A DNA stretch of 64,000 nucleotides, from positions 496,001-560,000 of the forward strand of contig NZ_JACIET010000002.1 of NCBI RefSeq assembly GCF_014197015.1. The letters are read 5' to 3'. Source of the stretch: Niveibacterium umoris. Lineage in GTDB: Bacteria > Pseudomonadota > Gammaproteobacteria > Burkholderiales > Rhodocyclaceae. How positions within the stretch are numbered: position 1 is the stretch's first letter; every line of letters begins with the position of its first letter. The translations under genes and the position numbers were made by a program. This document shows positions 1 to 8,110 of this stretch, one piece after another. The notes beneath the pieces are model-generated. The model saw nothing but the letters and a program-made list of their open reading frames with translations. It was not told the DNA's origin and made no database searches.

Positions 1-1584
1 GAACAGCTCGCGCTCGACGCCCGCGACACCGCCCGCTGCGTCGCCGAGTCGCTGCACCTGCCCTACCTCGACAGCGACCAGTTGCTCGCTGCGGTGGCGG
101 ACTGGACGACGATCCCGCTCTCGCGCGCGCTCGCCCGCGGCTGCGTCGAAGTGCATCTGGATGGCGTCGCCCAGGTGGTCATCGGCGACCCCTACGACAC
201 CGCCTTGCTCAACTGGATCGAAGCGCGCTACCGCCAACCGGTGCGCTTCGCCGTTGCGGCGGTAGCGGATCTGCGCGCACTGCTTGGCGCCGCGGAAGCC
301 GCGGCACGCGCACTCGACAGCGGCGCACAGCAAGACGGCAGCGGCGAACACGACACGCGCGGCGAAGAGCTTTCGCTGGTGTCGATCAGTGAAGACGGCT
401 CGCCGGTCGTGCGGCTGGTGAACTCCACGCTGTACGACGCGCTGCGTGCCGGCGCCAGCGACATCCATTTCGAATGCGGCCCCGCCGGCATGGAAGTGAA
501 GTACCGCATCGACGGCGTGCTCGATGTCGCCACCCGCATCGCCGGCCGCACGCTGGCCGAGCAGGCGATCTCACGCATCAAGGTGCTCGCCGAACTCGAC
601 ATCGCCGAACGCCGCCTGCCGCAGGATGGCCGCTTCCGCGTGTCGACCGGCGGTCGCACCACCGACCTGCGCGTCTCGGTGATGCCCAGCATCCACGGCG
701 AAGACGCGGTGCTGCGGATTCTCGACAAACGCCAGCTGGTGCCCGAAGGGCAGGCCCTCACGCTCGATCTGCTCGGCTTCGATACCGATTCGCTCGCGCG
801 CATCCGCCGCCTCTCGGCGCTGCCCTACGGCATGTTGCTGGTCACCGGACCCACCGGCAGCGGCAAGACCACCACGCTGTACGCCGCGATCTCCGAAACC
901 CGTACCGGGCGCGAAAAGATCGTCACGATCGAAGACCCGGTCGAATACGAATTGCCCGGCGTGCTGCAGATTCCGGTGAACGAGAAGAAGGGCCTCAGCT
1001 TCGCACGCGGCCTGCGCTCGATCCTGCGCCACGACCCGGACACCATCATGGTCGGCGAGATCCGCGACGCCGAGACCGCCGAGATCGCGGTGCAGTCCGC
1101 GCTCACCGGCCACCTGGTGCTCTCGACCGTGCACGCCAACAACGTGTTCGACGTGTTTTCGCGCTTCGCCCACATGGGGGTCGATCCGCATGCACTGGTG
1201 TCGGCGCTCAACGGCATCTGGGCGCAACGGCTGCTGCGTGCGGTGTGCCGGCATTGCGCGGTCGAGTATGTGCCGGACGAGGCGGAACGCGCGCTGCTCG
1301 GCTTCGCGCCCGACGCGCACCGCGACCACCGCTTCCTGCGCGGGCGCGGCTGTGGCGATTGCCGCGGCACCGGTTATCGCGGCCGCCATGCGATCGCCGA
1401 GATCCTCACGCTGACCGACCCGCTGCGCGAAGCGATCCTCGCGCGCGAATCCATCACTACCGTGAAGGCTGCCGCCGCCCGTGGCGGCACCCGCAGCCTG
1501 CGCGACGCCGCATTGAACCTCGCCCTGCGCGGCGACACCACGCTGCAGGAAGTGCTGCGCGTGACCCTGCAGGACAGCGCATGA
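1..1584 (+). CDS. gspE: GspE/PulE-type secretion ATPase (5' truncated by window)
   Basis: Cytoplasmic hexameric ATPase that powers pseudopilus assembly in type II secretion or type IV pilus-like systems. The frame is open from base 1, so the true start lies left of the window; 527 residues are visible. Seen in order: an N-terminal GspE_N-like region, a linker, a Walker A P-loop (GPTGSGKTTT, about bases 847-876), an Asp box, a Walker B/His box region (EIRDAETAEIAVQSALTGH) and a four-cysteine zinc motif near the C terminus (CRHC ... CGDC). All catalytic elements look intact. Its stop overlaps the next ATG (ATGA), so it is translationally coupled to the PilM/GspL-like gene. Family assignment is firm; whether this is a true T2SS or a pilus-like system is less certain. 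Confidence 0.93.
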   Translation, partial: EQLALDARDTARCVAESLHLPYLDSDQLLAAVADWTTIPLSRALARGCVEVHLDGVAQVVIGDPYDTALLNWIEARYRQPVRFAVAAVADLRALLGAAEAAARALDSGAQQDGSGEHDTRGEELSLVSISEDGSPVVRLVNSTLYDALRAGASDIHFECGPAGMEVKYRIDGVLDVATRIAGRTLAEQAISRIKVLAELDIAERRLPQDGRFRVSTGGRTTDLRVSVMPSIHGEDAVLRILDKRQLVPEGQALTLDLLGFDTDSLARIRRLSALPYGMLLVTGPTGSGKTTTLYAAISETRTGREKIVTIEDPVEYELPGVLQIPVNEKKGLSFARGLRSILRHDPDTIMVGEIRDAETAEIAVQSALTGHLVLSTVHANNVFDVFSRFAHMGVDPHALVSALNGIWAQRLLRAVCRHCAVEYVPDEAERALLGFAPDAHRDHRFLRGRGCGDCRGTGYRGRHAIAEILTLTDPLREAILARESITTVKAAAARGGTRSLRDAALNLALRGDTTLQEVLRVTLQDSA

Positions 1585-2321
1585 CCCGCCCGCTCATTCC
1601 CGCTCGTCCTCAGCTCTGGGTCGGCCGCACGCAGGCCGCGCTGGCGAGCCCGCTCGGCGTGCCGCAGCGCCGCGACTTCGACGCGGCAGCCGGCCTGCGC
1701 CGTGCCTGCGCCGAACTCGCCGGCACCGCGACGCGCTGGCGCGGTATCGAAGTGGTGGTCAGCGACGCGCATTGCCGCTACCTGGTTTTGCCGCGCGCGG
1801 CCGGCATACAGGGCCGCGCCGAACTGGACGCCAGCATCGCCGCGCGTTTCGCGAGCGCCTTCGGCGATGACCCGGCGGACTGGCTGCTGCAGCGCGACGG
1901 TGCGCTGCTCGGCGACAGCGACCTCGTCTGCGCGCTGCGCCGCGACACCGCCGACGCGATCCGCGCCGGCCTTGCCGACGCCCGCCGCCGTCTGCACCGC
2001 CTGCAGCCGCTGTGGGTGTGGTGCAGCCGTCAGCCGGTCGGCGACGCGCGCAAGCCGCACTGGCTCGCCAGCAGCGACGGCGACACGCTGACGATGGGCC
2101 TGTTCCACCAGCAACACTGTGTCGCCGTGCGTTCAACGCGCCGCGACGCGGGCGGACTCGGCGCCGCCCTCAGCCGCGAAGCGGCACGGCAAGCCGATCA
2201 CGCGACCGGCACGCCGGTGTGGCTGTTCGGCGCCGAGGCGCCGCCGCCCTGGCTCGACGACGGCAGCCCCGTCGTCGCCAGCGGGCGCACGATGCCCTTC
2301 GCCGCGGAAGGTGTCGTATGA
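1581..2321 (+). CDS. PilM/GspL-like cytoplasmic assembly protein
   Basis: 246 residues with no signal peptide or membrane segment. It lies directly after the ATPase and before a PilN-like membrane protein. In GspL/PilM systems this position encodes the actin-like cytoplasmic scaffold that couples the ATPase to the inner-membrane platform. Sequence motifs are weak by eye, so the call rests mainly on operon order, length and lack of hydrophobic stretches. The start is fixed by the ATGA overlap with the upstream stop, and the gene ends in another ATGA overlap. It is shorter than typical PilM (about 350 residues), so it may be a reduced version. Confidence 0.65.
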   Translation: MTRPLIPARPQLWVGRTQAALASPLGVPQRRDFDAAAGLRRACAELAGTATRWRGIEVVVSDAHCRYLVLPRAAGIQGRAELDASIAARFASAFGDDPADWLLQRDGALLGDSDLVCALRRDTADAIRAGLADARRRLHRLQPLWVWCSRQPVGDARKPHWLASSDGDTLTMGLFHQQHCVAVRSTRRDAGGLGAALSREAARQADHATGTPVWLFGAEAPPPWLDDGSPVVASGRTMPFAAEGVV

Positions 2322-2824
2322 GCCGCGTGCGCATCGACTTCGCCCCTGCCGCGCGACTGCGGCCCGGCCCGCTCGCTGTTATCGCGCTGCTGGCCCTTGC
2401 CCTGGTCACCAGCGTCGCGGCGCACCGCGCATGGCGGCAGAACGCCGCGCTGCAGGTGCAGCGTGCGCAGGTGGCCGCGGCTGCGCCAGCCCCAGCGCCG
2501 GTCGCGCCCTTCACCCCGCCGACGGCCGAGCAGGCCGAGGCGGTGAATGACGCGATCACGCTGCTGAACCTGCCCTGGCCCGCGTTGCTCGACGGCCTGC
2601 AATCCGCCCGCCCCGACGACGTCGCCCTGCTGCGCATCGAACCCCGCGCGTCGCAGCGCACGCTGCGGGTGGTGGCCGAGAGCGAACGCGCCGACGCGCT
2701 GTTCGACTTTGCCGACGCACTGACCAAGCAGGCGCCCTTCGTGAAGGTGAAGCCGGTCAACCAGACCCGGCTCGATACCCCGCCGCGGCTGCAGAGCACG
2801 CTCGATCTGGAGTGGCAACCATGA
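2318..2824 (+). CDS. PilN/GspL C-terminal-like inner-membrane protein
   Basis: 168 residues with one N-terminal transmembrane helix (about residues 20-38, PLAVIALLALALVTSVAA). An Ala/Pro-rich periplasmic linker follows, then a small alpha/beta domain (about 70-168). This topology matches PilN or the periplasmic half of GspL, which forms the inner-membrane platform with PilO/GspM. The start and stop both overlap the neighbours by four bases, showing strict translational coupling. The function is inferred from topology and order rather than from a diagnostic motif. Confidence 0.62.
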   Translation: MSRVRIDFAPAARLRPGPLAVIALLALALVTSVAAHRAWRQNAALQVQRAQVAAAAPAPAPVAPFTPPTAEQAEAVNDAITLLNLPWPALLDGLQSARPDDVALLRIEPRASQRTLRVVAESERADALFDFADALTKQAPFVKVKPVNQTRLDTPPRLQSTLDLEWQP

Positions 2825-3378
2825 GCGCGCGCGCCTTCCGCGATCGGCTCAGCGCACCGCGCATGCGCCTCGCGCTCGAACTCGCGCTCGCACGGCATGG
2901 CCTGTGGATCGCGCTCGGCACGCTGTTCGCCGCCGCGTCCGCCTGGCTCGTGTTGGGACTGCTGCCGGCGCAATCGCGCGAACTTGCGCAGCTCGCCGCG
3001 CGCAGCACGCAAGCGGCCGGTGCGCCGGCACCGAGCGCGCCGCAAGACCCGCTCGCCCCCTTCCGCGCGGTGCTGCGCCCCGATGCCGAGAAGACCGCAG
3101 TCGCCCGCGCGCTGTGGAACGCCGCGGCCGAAGCGGGCTTGCAGCCGGCGCGGGTGGACTACCGCAGCAACCCGGCGACACCGGCCGGCTTCGCGCGCTT
3201 CGATCTGACTCTGCCGGTGACCGGCTCACCCACGGTGATCCGCCGCTTCGCGTTCAGCCTGCTCGAACGCTACCCCGGCCTCGCACTCGAGAAGATCGAG
3301 CTGCAACGCGAATCGGCGATGCAGGACACGGTCGAAGCGCAGCTCGCCTTCGTGCTGCTGCTGGAGGCCCGCGAATGA
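2821..3378 (+). CDS. PilO/GspM-like inner-membrane protein
   Basis: 185 residues. A basic N terminus leads into one transmembrane segment (about residues 27-48, rich in Ala/Leu/Val), then a short coiled region (QSRELAQLAARSTQAAG) and a ferredoxin-like periplasmic domain. This is the GspM/PilO layout; these proteins heterodimerise with GspL/PilN and hold the ATPase complex at the membrane. Both ends overlap the adjacent genes by four bases. No catalytic residues are expected. The identity is inferred from position and topology. Confidence 0.62.
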   Translation: MSARAFRDRLSAPRMRLALELALARHGLWIALGTLFAAASAWLVLGLLPAQSRELAQLAARSTQAAGAPAPSAPQDPLAPFRAVLRPDAEKTAVARALWNAAAEAGLQPARVDYRSNPATPAGFARFDLTLPVTGSPTVIRRFAFSLLERYPGLALEKIELQRESAMQDTVEAQLAFVLLLEARE

Positions 3379-3878
3379 AGGCCGATCGCCGCACGCTGAT
3401 CCTGCTCGCGGTGTTTGCGCTGCTCGCGGTGCTGGTGGTGGTCGACCGCAGCACGCCGCGCGACGAGGTGGTGCAGGCGGTGGCGCGGCGTGGCGTCGCG
3501 CCGGCGGCCATCCCCACGCGGGCGGGCACGTCACCCGAGATCCTCGCCATCGCGCCGCGCGAGGGCTACGGCACCACCTCCGACAGCTTCTTCGCGCCGG
3601 TGCGCCCACCCGCGCCGCCGCCCCCGCCGCCGCCGCCGGTGGTCCCGGCCGAACCAGTGACGCCAACACCGCCCTTTGCGGTGATCGGCAAGCAACAGGC
3701 CGCGGGCAAGTGGGAAGTCTTCCTCGCCTACGGCGATGCGAGCCTGGTGGCGCACGCGGGCGAGCGGCTGGATGCGAACTGGCAGGTGGTGGCAATCCGC
3801 CCGCCGGTGATGGAACTCGAGTACGTCCCGACCAAACAACGACAGACGCTGGCGATTGGTGCCGACTTCAATGAATAA
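3375..3878 (+). CDS. PilP/GspC-like secretin-linking protein
   Basis: 167 residues. A single N-terminal membrane anchor (about residues 8-22) is followed by a proline-rich spacer (about 75-95, with a long Pro run) and a small C-terminal beta domain (about 95-167). GspC HR domains and PilP share this plan and connect the inner-membrane platform to the secretin. The stop codon lies inside the first codons of the secretin gene, an 8-base overlap, which suggests coupled synthesis of the two partners. Assignment is by architecture and operon order. Confidence 0.6.
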   Translation: MKADRRTLILLAVFALLAVLVVVDRSTPRDEVVQAVARRGVAPAAIPTRAGTSPEILAIAPREGYGTTSDSFFAPVRPPAPPPPPPPPVVPAEPVTPTPPFAVIGKQQAAGKWEVFLAYGDASLVAHAGERLDANWQVVAIRPPVMELEYVPTKQRQTLAIGADFNE

Positions 3879-5886
3879 CAGATTCCCCCGATGGACCGCC
3901 GCCCTCGCGCTGAGCGCGCTGCTGCTCGCCGGATGCGCGGGGCAGAAGGCCTTCCGCGCCGGCAGCGAGCTGGCCGAGCAGAAGCAGTACGAAGCCGCGC
4001 TGGAGCAATACCGCGCTGCGCTCGCGGCCGACCCGAACAACGCCGAGTACCGCCTCACCTACCTGAAGGCGCGCGATCAGGCGGTGGCGCTGTGGCTGGC
4101 CGACGCCGAACGCGCGCAGGCCGCCGGCCGCAGTGGCGAAGCGGCGCCGCTGTTCATGCGGGTGCTGCGCGCCGATGAGAACAACCCGCGCGCGATCCGC
4201 GGCTTGCGGGCGATGGAGCGCGACAACCGGCATGCGCAGTACGTCGCCGAAGCGCAGAGCGCGTTTTCGCAGGGCGACCTTGAAGGCGCGCAAGCCCGCT
4301 TGCGCATCGTGCTGAGCGAAAACCCCGGCTACCCTTCGGCGATCGAACTCAACGGGCAGATCGAGCAGCGCCGCGCACAGCCGCGTGGCGCCAGCGAACA
4401 ACGCTTGTCCGAAGCCTTCCGCAAGCCGATCTCGATCGAGTTTCGCGACGCGCAACTGCGCCAGGTGTTCGAGGTGATCTCGCGCGCATCCGGTCTGAAC
4501 TTCGTGCTCGACCGCGAAGTGCGCGGCGACCAGCGCACCACGCTGTTCCTGCGCAACACCACCGTCGCCAACGCGCTGTCGATGACGCTGCTGACCAACC
4601 AGCTCGAACAGCGGGTGCTCGATTCGAGTTCGGTGCTGATCTTCCCGGCCACCACGCAGAAGCTGCGCGACTACCAGGCCCTGTCGGTGAAGACCTTCGT
4701 GCTCGCCAACGGCGACGCGAAGAACGTCGCCAACACGCTGCGCACCATCCTCAAATCGAAAGACATCGTCGTCGACGACAAGCAGAACATGCTGATCGTG
4801 CGCGACACGCCCGAAGCGCTGCGCATGGCCGAAAAGCTGATCGCGCTGCACGACCAGGCGCCGCCCGAGGTGATGCTGGAAGTCGAGATCCTCGAAGTGC
4901 AGCGCACGCGGCTCACCCAGCTCGGCATCCAGTACCCGGGCAAGGCCTCGCTCACGCCGCTCGCGAGCGACGGCAAGACGCTCACCCTCAACGACCTGCT
5001 GCACCTGAACGGCGACAGCATCGGCGCAACGATCGACCCGCTGGTGATCAACGCCAACCGCACTGTGTCGGATGTGCGGGTGCTGGCCAACCCGCGCATC
5101 CGCGTGCTCAACCGCGAGAAGGCCAAGATCGTGGTCGGCCAGAAGGTGCCCAACCTCACCAACACCGCCACCTCGACCGGCTTCGTCGCGGGTTCGGTGA
5201 CCTACCTCGATGTCGGCCTCAAGCTCGAAGTCGAGCCCACCGTGTCGCCCGACGGCGAGGTCACGATCAAGATGGCGCTGGAAGTCAGCAACATCATCGA
5301 CCGCACCCAGCAGAAAGACGGCACCACCTTGTATCAACTCGGCACCCGCAACGCCGACACGATGCTGCGGCTGCACGACGGCGAGAACCAGGTGCTCGCC
5401 GGCCTGATCAACGACAGCCAGACCAGCGGTGGCAGCCGCATCCCCGGCCTCGGCGACATTCCGGGCCTGGACCGCGTGTTCGGCTCGAAGACCGACGACT
5501 CGCAGCAATCCGAAGTGGTGCTGTCGATCACGCCGCACATCGTGCGGCCGGCGTCGCGGCCGCAAGCGCGCGATGCCGAATTCGAAGCCGGCACCGAAGG
5601 CAGCGTGAAGCCGCTGGGCTTTGGCGACATTCCGGCCACGCCGGCGAACAACGGCCCGGTCGTGCCGCCGCCACCGCCGAGCGCCCCTGCGGCGCCGGCC
5701 GCGACACCCACGCCGGCACCGGCTGCGACCGCACCCGCGGCGGCCCCCAACGCGCGCAGCGGCGACGGCCGGCTCGCCTTGCGCAGCAGCCTGATGCTCG
5801 CCGCCCCCCCCGCCATCACACCCGCCGGCACCGAACCCCCGGTGCGCGAATACCGCTTCGCGCTGGGCAACGCCCCCGCACCGTGA
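3871..5886 (+). CDS. gspD: Secretin lipoprotein with N-terminal TPR-like region (GspD/MshL type)
   Basis: Outer-membrane channel of the secretion system; 671 residues. The N terminus has a lipobox (LLLAGC at about residues 15-20), so it should be lipidated. A helical TPR-like stretch (about 25-165) precedes a short secretin N domain, the N1/N2-type repeats and the C-terminal secretin beta domain, with the conserved ending containing PxLGDIPxLxxxFG (about 523-537). A Pro/Ala-rich tail follows (about 585-640). A TPR fused to the secretin is unlike the classical GspD and may help assembly or peptidoglycan passage; that is inference. ATG 3871 is chosen because it gives a perfect lipoprotein signal. 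Confidence 0.9.
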   Translation: MNNRFPRWTAALALSALLLAGCAGQKAFRAGSELAEQKQYEAALEQYRAALAADPNNAEYRLTYLKARDQAVALWLADAERAQAAGRSGEAAPLFMRVLRADENNPRAIRGLRAMERDNRHAQYVAEAQSAFSQGDLEGAQARLRIVLSENPGYPSAIELNGQIEQRRAQPRGASEQRLSEAFRKPISIEFRDAQLRQVFEVISRASGLNFVLDREVRGDQRTTLFLRNTTVANALSMTLLTNQLEQRVLDSSSVLIFPATTQKLRDYQALSVKTFVLANGDAKNVANTLRTILKSKDIVVDDKQNMLIVRDTPEALRMAEKLIALHDQAPPEVMLEVEILEVQRTRLTQLGIQYPGKASLTPLASDGKTLTLNDLLHLNGDSIGATIDPLVINANRTVSDVRVLANPRIRVLNREKAKIVVGQKVPNLTNTATSTGFVAGSVTYLDVGLKLEVEPTVSPDGEVTIKMALEVSNIIDRTQQKDGTTLYQLGTRNADTMLRLHDGENQVLAGLINDSQTSGGSRIPGLGDIPGLDRVFGSKTDDSQQSEVVLSITPHIVRPASRPQARDAEFEAGTEGSVKPLGFGDIPATPANNGPVVPPPPPSAPAAPAATPTPAPAATAPAAAPNARSGDGRLALRSSLMLAAPPAITPAGTEPPVREYRFALGNAPAP

Positions 5887-6359
5887 TGCGACGCACGCGC
5901 GGCTTTACGCTGATTGAGTTGCTGGTGACGCTCGCCATCATGGCGCTGCTGGCCGCGCTCGTCGTGCCGGTAGCCGAGCTGGCGCTGCAACGTGCGCGCG
6001 AAGCCGAACTGCGTACCGCGCTGCGCACCCTGCGCAACGCCATCGACGCCTACAAGCAGGCCAGCGACGACGGCCGCATCGCACTGAAGGCGGGTGGCTC
6101 CGGCTATCCGCCCAAACTCGCTGCGCTGGTCGAGGGCGTCACCGACGCCAAGTCGCCCAAGGGCGGCAAGCTCTACTTCCTGCGCCGCATCCCGCGCGAC
6201 CCCACCAACCCCGACACCTACGCTGACGCGGCCGCCACCTGGGCCACCCGCAGCTACGCCAGCGACCCCGACCACCCACGCGCCGGTGAAGATGTGTTCG
6301 ACGTCTTCTCGCAGTCGCCCGGCATCGGGCTCGACGGCAGCCCCTACAACGCGTGGTGA
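5886..6359 (+). CDS. Type II secretion major-pseudopilin-like protein (GspG type)
   Basis: 157 residues with a class III signal: basic leader MRRTRG, cleavage before FTLIE with Glu at mature position 5, then a hydrophobic helix. The C-terminal part contains a GspG-like ordered region with spaced prolines and acidic residues (PTNPDTYAD). A prepilin peptidase would be required, and none is visible in the window. ATG 5886 overlaps the secretin stop by one base; a GTG codon just upstream at 5883 is an alternative start. It is likely a core subunit of the pseudopilus. Confidence 0.85.
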   Translation: MRRTRGFTLIELLVTLAIMALLAALVVPVAELALQRAREAELRTALRTLRNAIDAYKQASDDGRIALKAGGSGYPPKLAALVEGVTDAKSPKGGKLYFLRRIPRDPTNPDTYADAAATWATRSYASDPDHPRAGEDVFDVFSQSPGIGLDGSPYNAW

Positions 6360-6361
6360 GC

Positions 6362-6736
6362 ATGGCGCGCACGCGGGGTTTCACGCTGATCGAACTGCTG
6401 GTGGTGCTGGCCATCGTCGCGCTGCTGCTCACGCTCGCGCTGCCGCGCTACCTCGGCAGCGCCGAGCTGGCGAAGGAACGGGTGCTGGTGGAAAACCTGC
6501 GCACCACCCGCGACGCGATCGACAAGCATTTCGCCGACCGCGGCCGCTACCCCGAATCGCTCGAAGTGCTGGTGGACCGCCGCTACCTGCGCGAACTGCC
6601 GCTCGACCCGGTAGCGGACAGCCGCACCGCATGGCGTATCGAGCCCCCGCCCAACGGCCGCATGGGCGGCGTGTACGACCTGCACAGCAGCGCAAGCGGC
6701 AGCAGCCGCGACGGCCGACCTTTCTCCGAGCTATGA
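6362..6736 (+). CDS. Second pseudopilin (GspG/GspH-like)
   Basis: 124 residues starting MARTRG with FTLIELLV after the predicted cleavage site, so it carries the canonical Glu5. The hydrophobic alpha-1 helix runs to about residue 30. The globular part is short. ATG 6362 is preferred over in-frame GTG codons at 6353 and 6356 because it gives the typical short basic leader. It follows the first pseudopilin after two bases and overlaps the next gene by four. It probably acts as a second major or minor pseudopilin of the same fibre. Confidence 0.82.
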   Translation: MARTRGFTLIELLVVLAIVALLLTLALPRYLGSAELAKERVLVENLRTTRDAIDKHFADRGRYPESLEVLVDRRYLRELPLDPVADSRTAWRIEPPPNGRMGGVYDLHSSASGSSRDGRPFSEL

Positions 6737-7281
6737 AGCGCCAGCGCGGCTTCAACTACATCGGCATCCTGATCCTGCTGGCGATTCTCGGCGCCGTCGC
6801 CGCGAAGACGATGGAATTCGCCAGCACCGTCGCCCAGCGCAATGCCGAAGCCGAGTTGCAGGCGCTCGGCGACGAATTCAGCCGCGCCTTCCGCCACTTC
6901 TACGAACAAAGCCCGCAAGGCGCACCTGCCTTCCCGCGCGACCTGCGCGAACTGCTGCGCGACCCGCGCTTCCCTGGCACCGTGCGGCACCTGCGCCGCA
7001 TCCCGCGCAACCCGCTCACCGGCCGCGCCGACTGGGCACCCATCCCCGCCCCCGGCGGCGGCATCATGGGCGTCGCCGTAATCGCCGATGGCGAACCGAT
7101 GCGCAAACCCCAACGCACCCTCGCCCCCGCCACCGTCGGCGCCCCCACCCCGCCGGGCGCCATCGCGCCGCAGGTGCCGGCACAAACTGGCGGCTATTCG
7201 GCGTGGCGGTTCGGTTATGACCCGGCGGCCGCGAAAGCAGCCGCAGTGCCGAACCCGGCTGCATCCGCGCCGGTGCAGTAG
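6733..7281 (+). CDS. Atypical pseudopilin lacking Glu5
   Basis: 182 residues. The N terminus MKRQRG is followed by FNYIGILILL, a class III signal in which mature residue 5 is Gly instead of Glu. The alpha-1 helix is amphipathic after residue 30 (AEAELQALGDEF). The C-terminal third is a Pro/Ala-rich low-complexity tail. Loss of Glu5 is known for tip subunits such as GspK, so this may be a tip or initiating minor pseudopilin; that role is inference. It is the last gene of the overlapping operon, and no clear Rho-independent terminator follows. Confidence 0.75.
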   Translation: MKRQRGFNYIGILILLAILGAVAAKTMEFASTVAQRNAEAELQALGDEFSRAFRHFYEQSPQGAPAFPRDLRELLRDPRFPGTVRHLRRIPRNPLTGRADWAPIPAPGGGIMGVAVIADGEPMRKPQRTLAPATVGAPTPPGAIAPQVPAQTGGYSAWRFGYDPAAAKAAAVPNPAASAPVQ

Positions 7282-7495
7282 GTCAGACACCTCCCCACAA
7301 TGCCCGGTTCGCCAAGCCCAAGCTGTTCTCTGACCTGAGACAAAAGGAAAGCGCTAGGCAGCGAGGAGTCCCTCAGGCTGTCAGGCGAGAATTGGCGCTC
7401 GTTGCGAAGTGGGAAATCGACGAGGTGTGCAGGATCGTCGTCGTCTCGCCACTTCGTCCATCCAGTCAAAATCCGCGAGTACCGAGGTAAAGTCC

Positions 7496-7942
7496 ATGAA
7501 GGTTGTGATCATCGATGAAGTACCCATCAACGTCGCATTGATGCAGGCACTCTGTAACAGGCTCGAAGGTTGCGAAACCCTATGCTTCCACAACCCAACG
7601 GAAGGGCTTGCGCACTGCGTTGAACACCAACCCGATCTTCTTGTCGTGGGCTACGCCATGTCAGGAATCGACGGCATAGAACTGATCCGACGGTTCCGCG
7701 CCGTTCCGCGTAACTTTGCAGTACCAATCGTGATGGTGAGCGCTGCACAAGAGCGAGAGGTCAGGTACTTGGCGCTGCACAGCGGAGCCAATGAGTACCT
7801 CACGAAACCCATCGACAAGAACGAGTTCCTGCCTCGTATCCGGAACCTGTTGAGCATTCGGTTTTACGTCAGGCAACTCGAAGAGGCACTTGAAGCGGCG
7901 CATGTCGCTAACCCTTATGCGGCAGCGGGCACCCTCCAATAG
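7496..7942 (+). CDS. Orphan receiver-domain protein without phospho-acceptor Asp
   Basis: 148 residues, a stand-alone CheY-like fold. The acidic pocket begins with Asp7-Glu8, the conserved Ser82 and Lys104-Pro105 (LTKPID) are present, but the position of the phosphorylated Asp is Gly52 (codon GGC, VVGYAMSGIDG). The sequence after Lys104 resembles receivers that precede HD-GYP output domains (LTKPIDKNEFLPRIRNLL), yet the protein ends after a short helix. ATG 7496 is chosen because GAGGTAAAG lies just upstream and the fold starts there. It cannot be phosphorylated in the usual way. It may be a constitutive or ligand-controlled partner, or a decaying fragment of a longer regulator. Confidence 0.85.
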   Translation: MKVVIIDEVPINVALMQALCNRLEGCETLCFHNPTEGLAHCVEHQPDLLVVGYAMSGIDGIELIRRFRAVPRNFAVPIVMVSAAQEREVRYLALHSGANEYLTKPIDKNEFLPRIRNLLSIRFYVRQLEEALEAAHVANPYAAAGTLQ

Positions 7943-8110
7943 GACTTTCGATCGAAGCAGTCGGCCCGTAGGATCTCGACTTGCGGTTTGCCACCGTCAG
8001 TTCTGCCATCGACACGTCACGCAAGACGCCCAAATGCTTTTGATTTGGATTCGCTTGGATACGCTTCGGTGCCGAGGCACTTTGTCCTTTGCCGATTAGG
8101 AAATCGTTGT

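Noticed and set aside
7280-7336. Inverted repeat AGGTCAGA ... TCTGACCT flanking the end of the secretion operon
   Set aside because: The arms are separated by 41 bases and no T run follows, so neither a terminator nor an operator is well supported.
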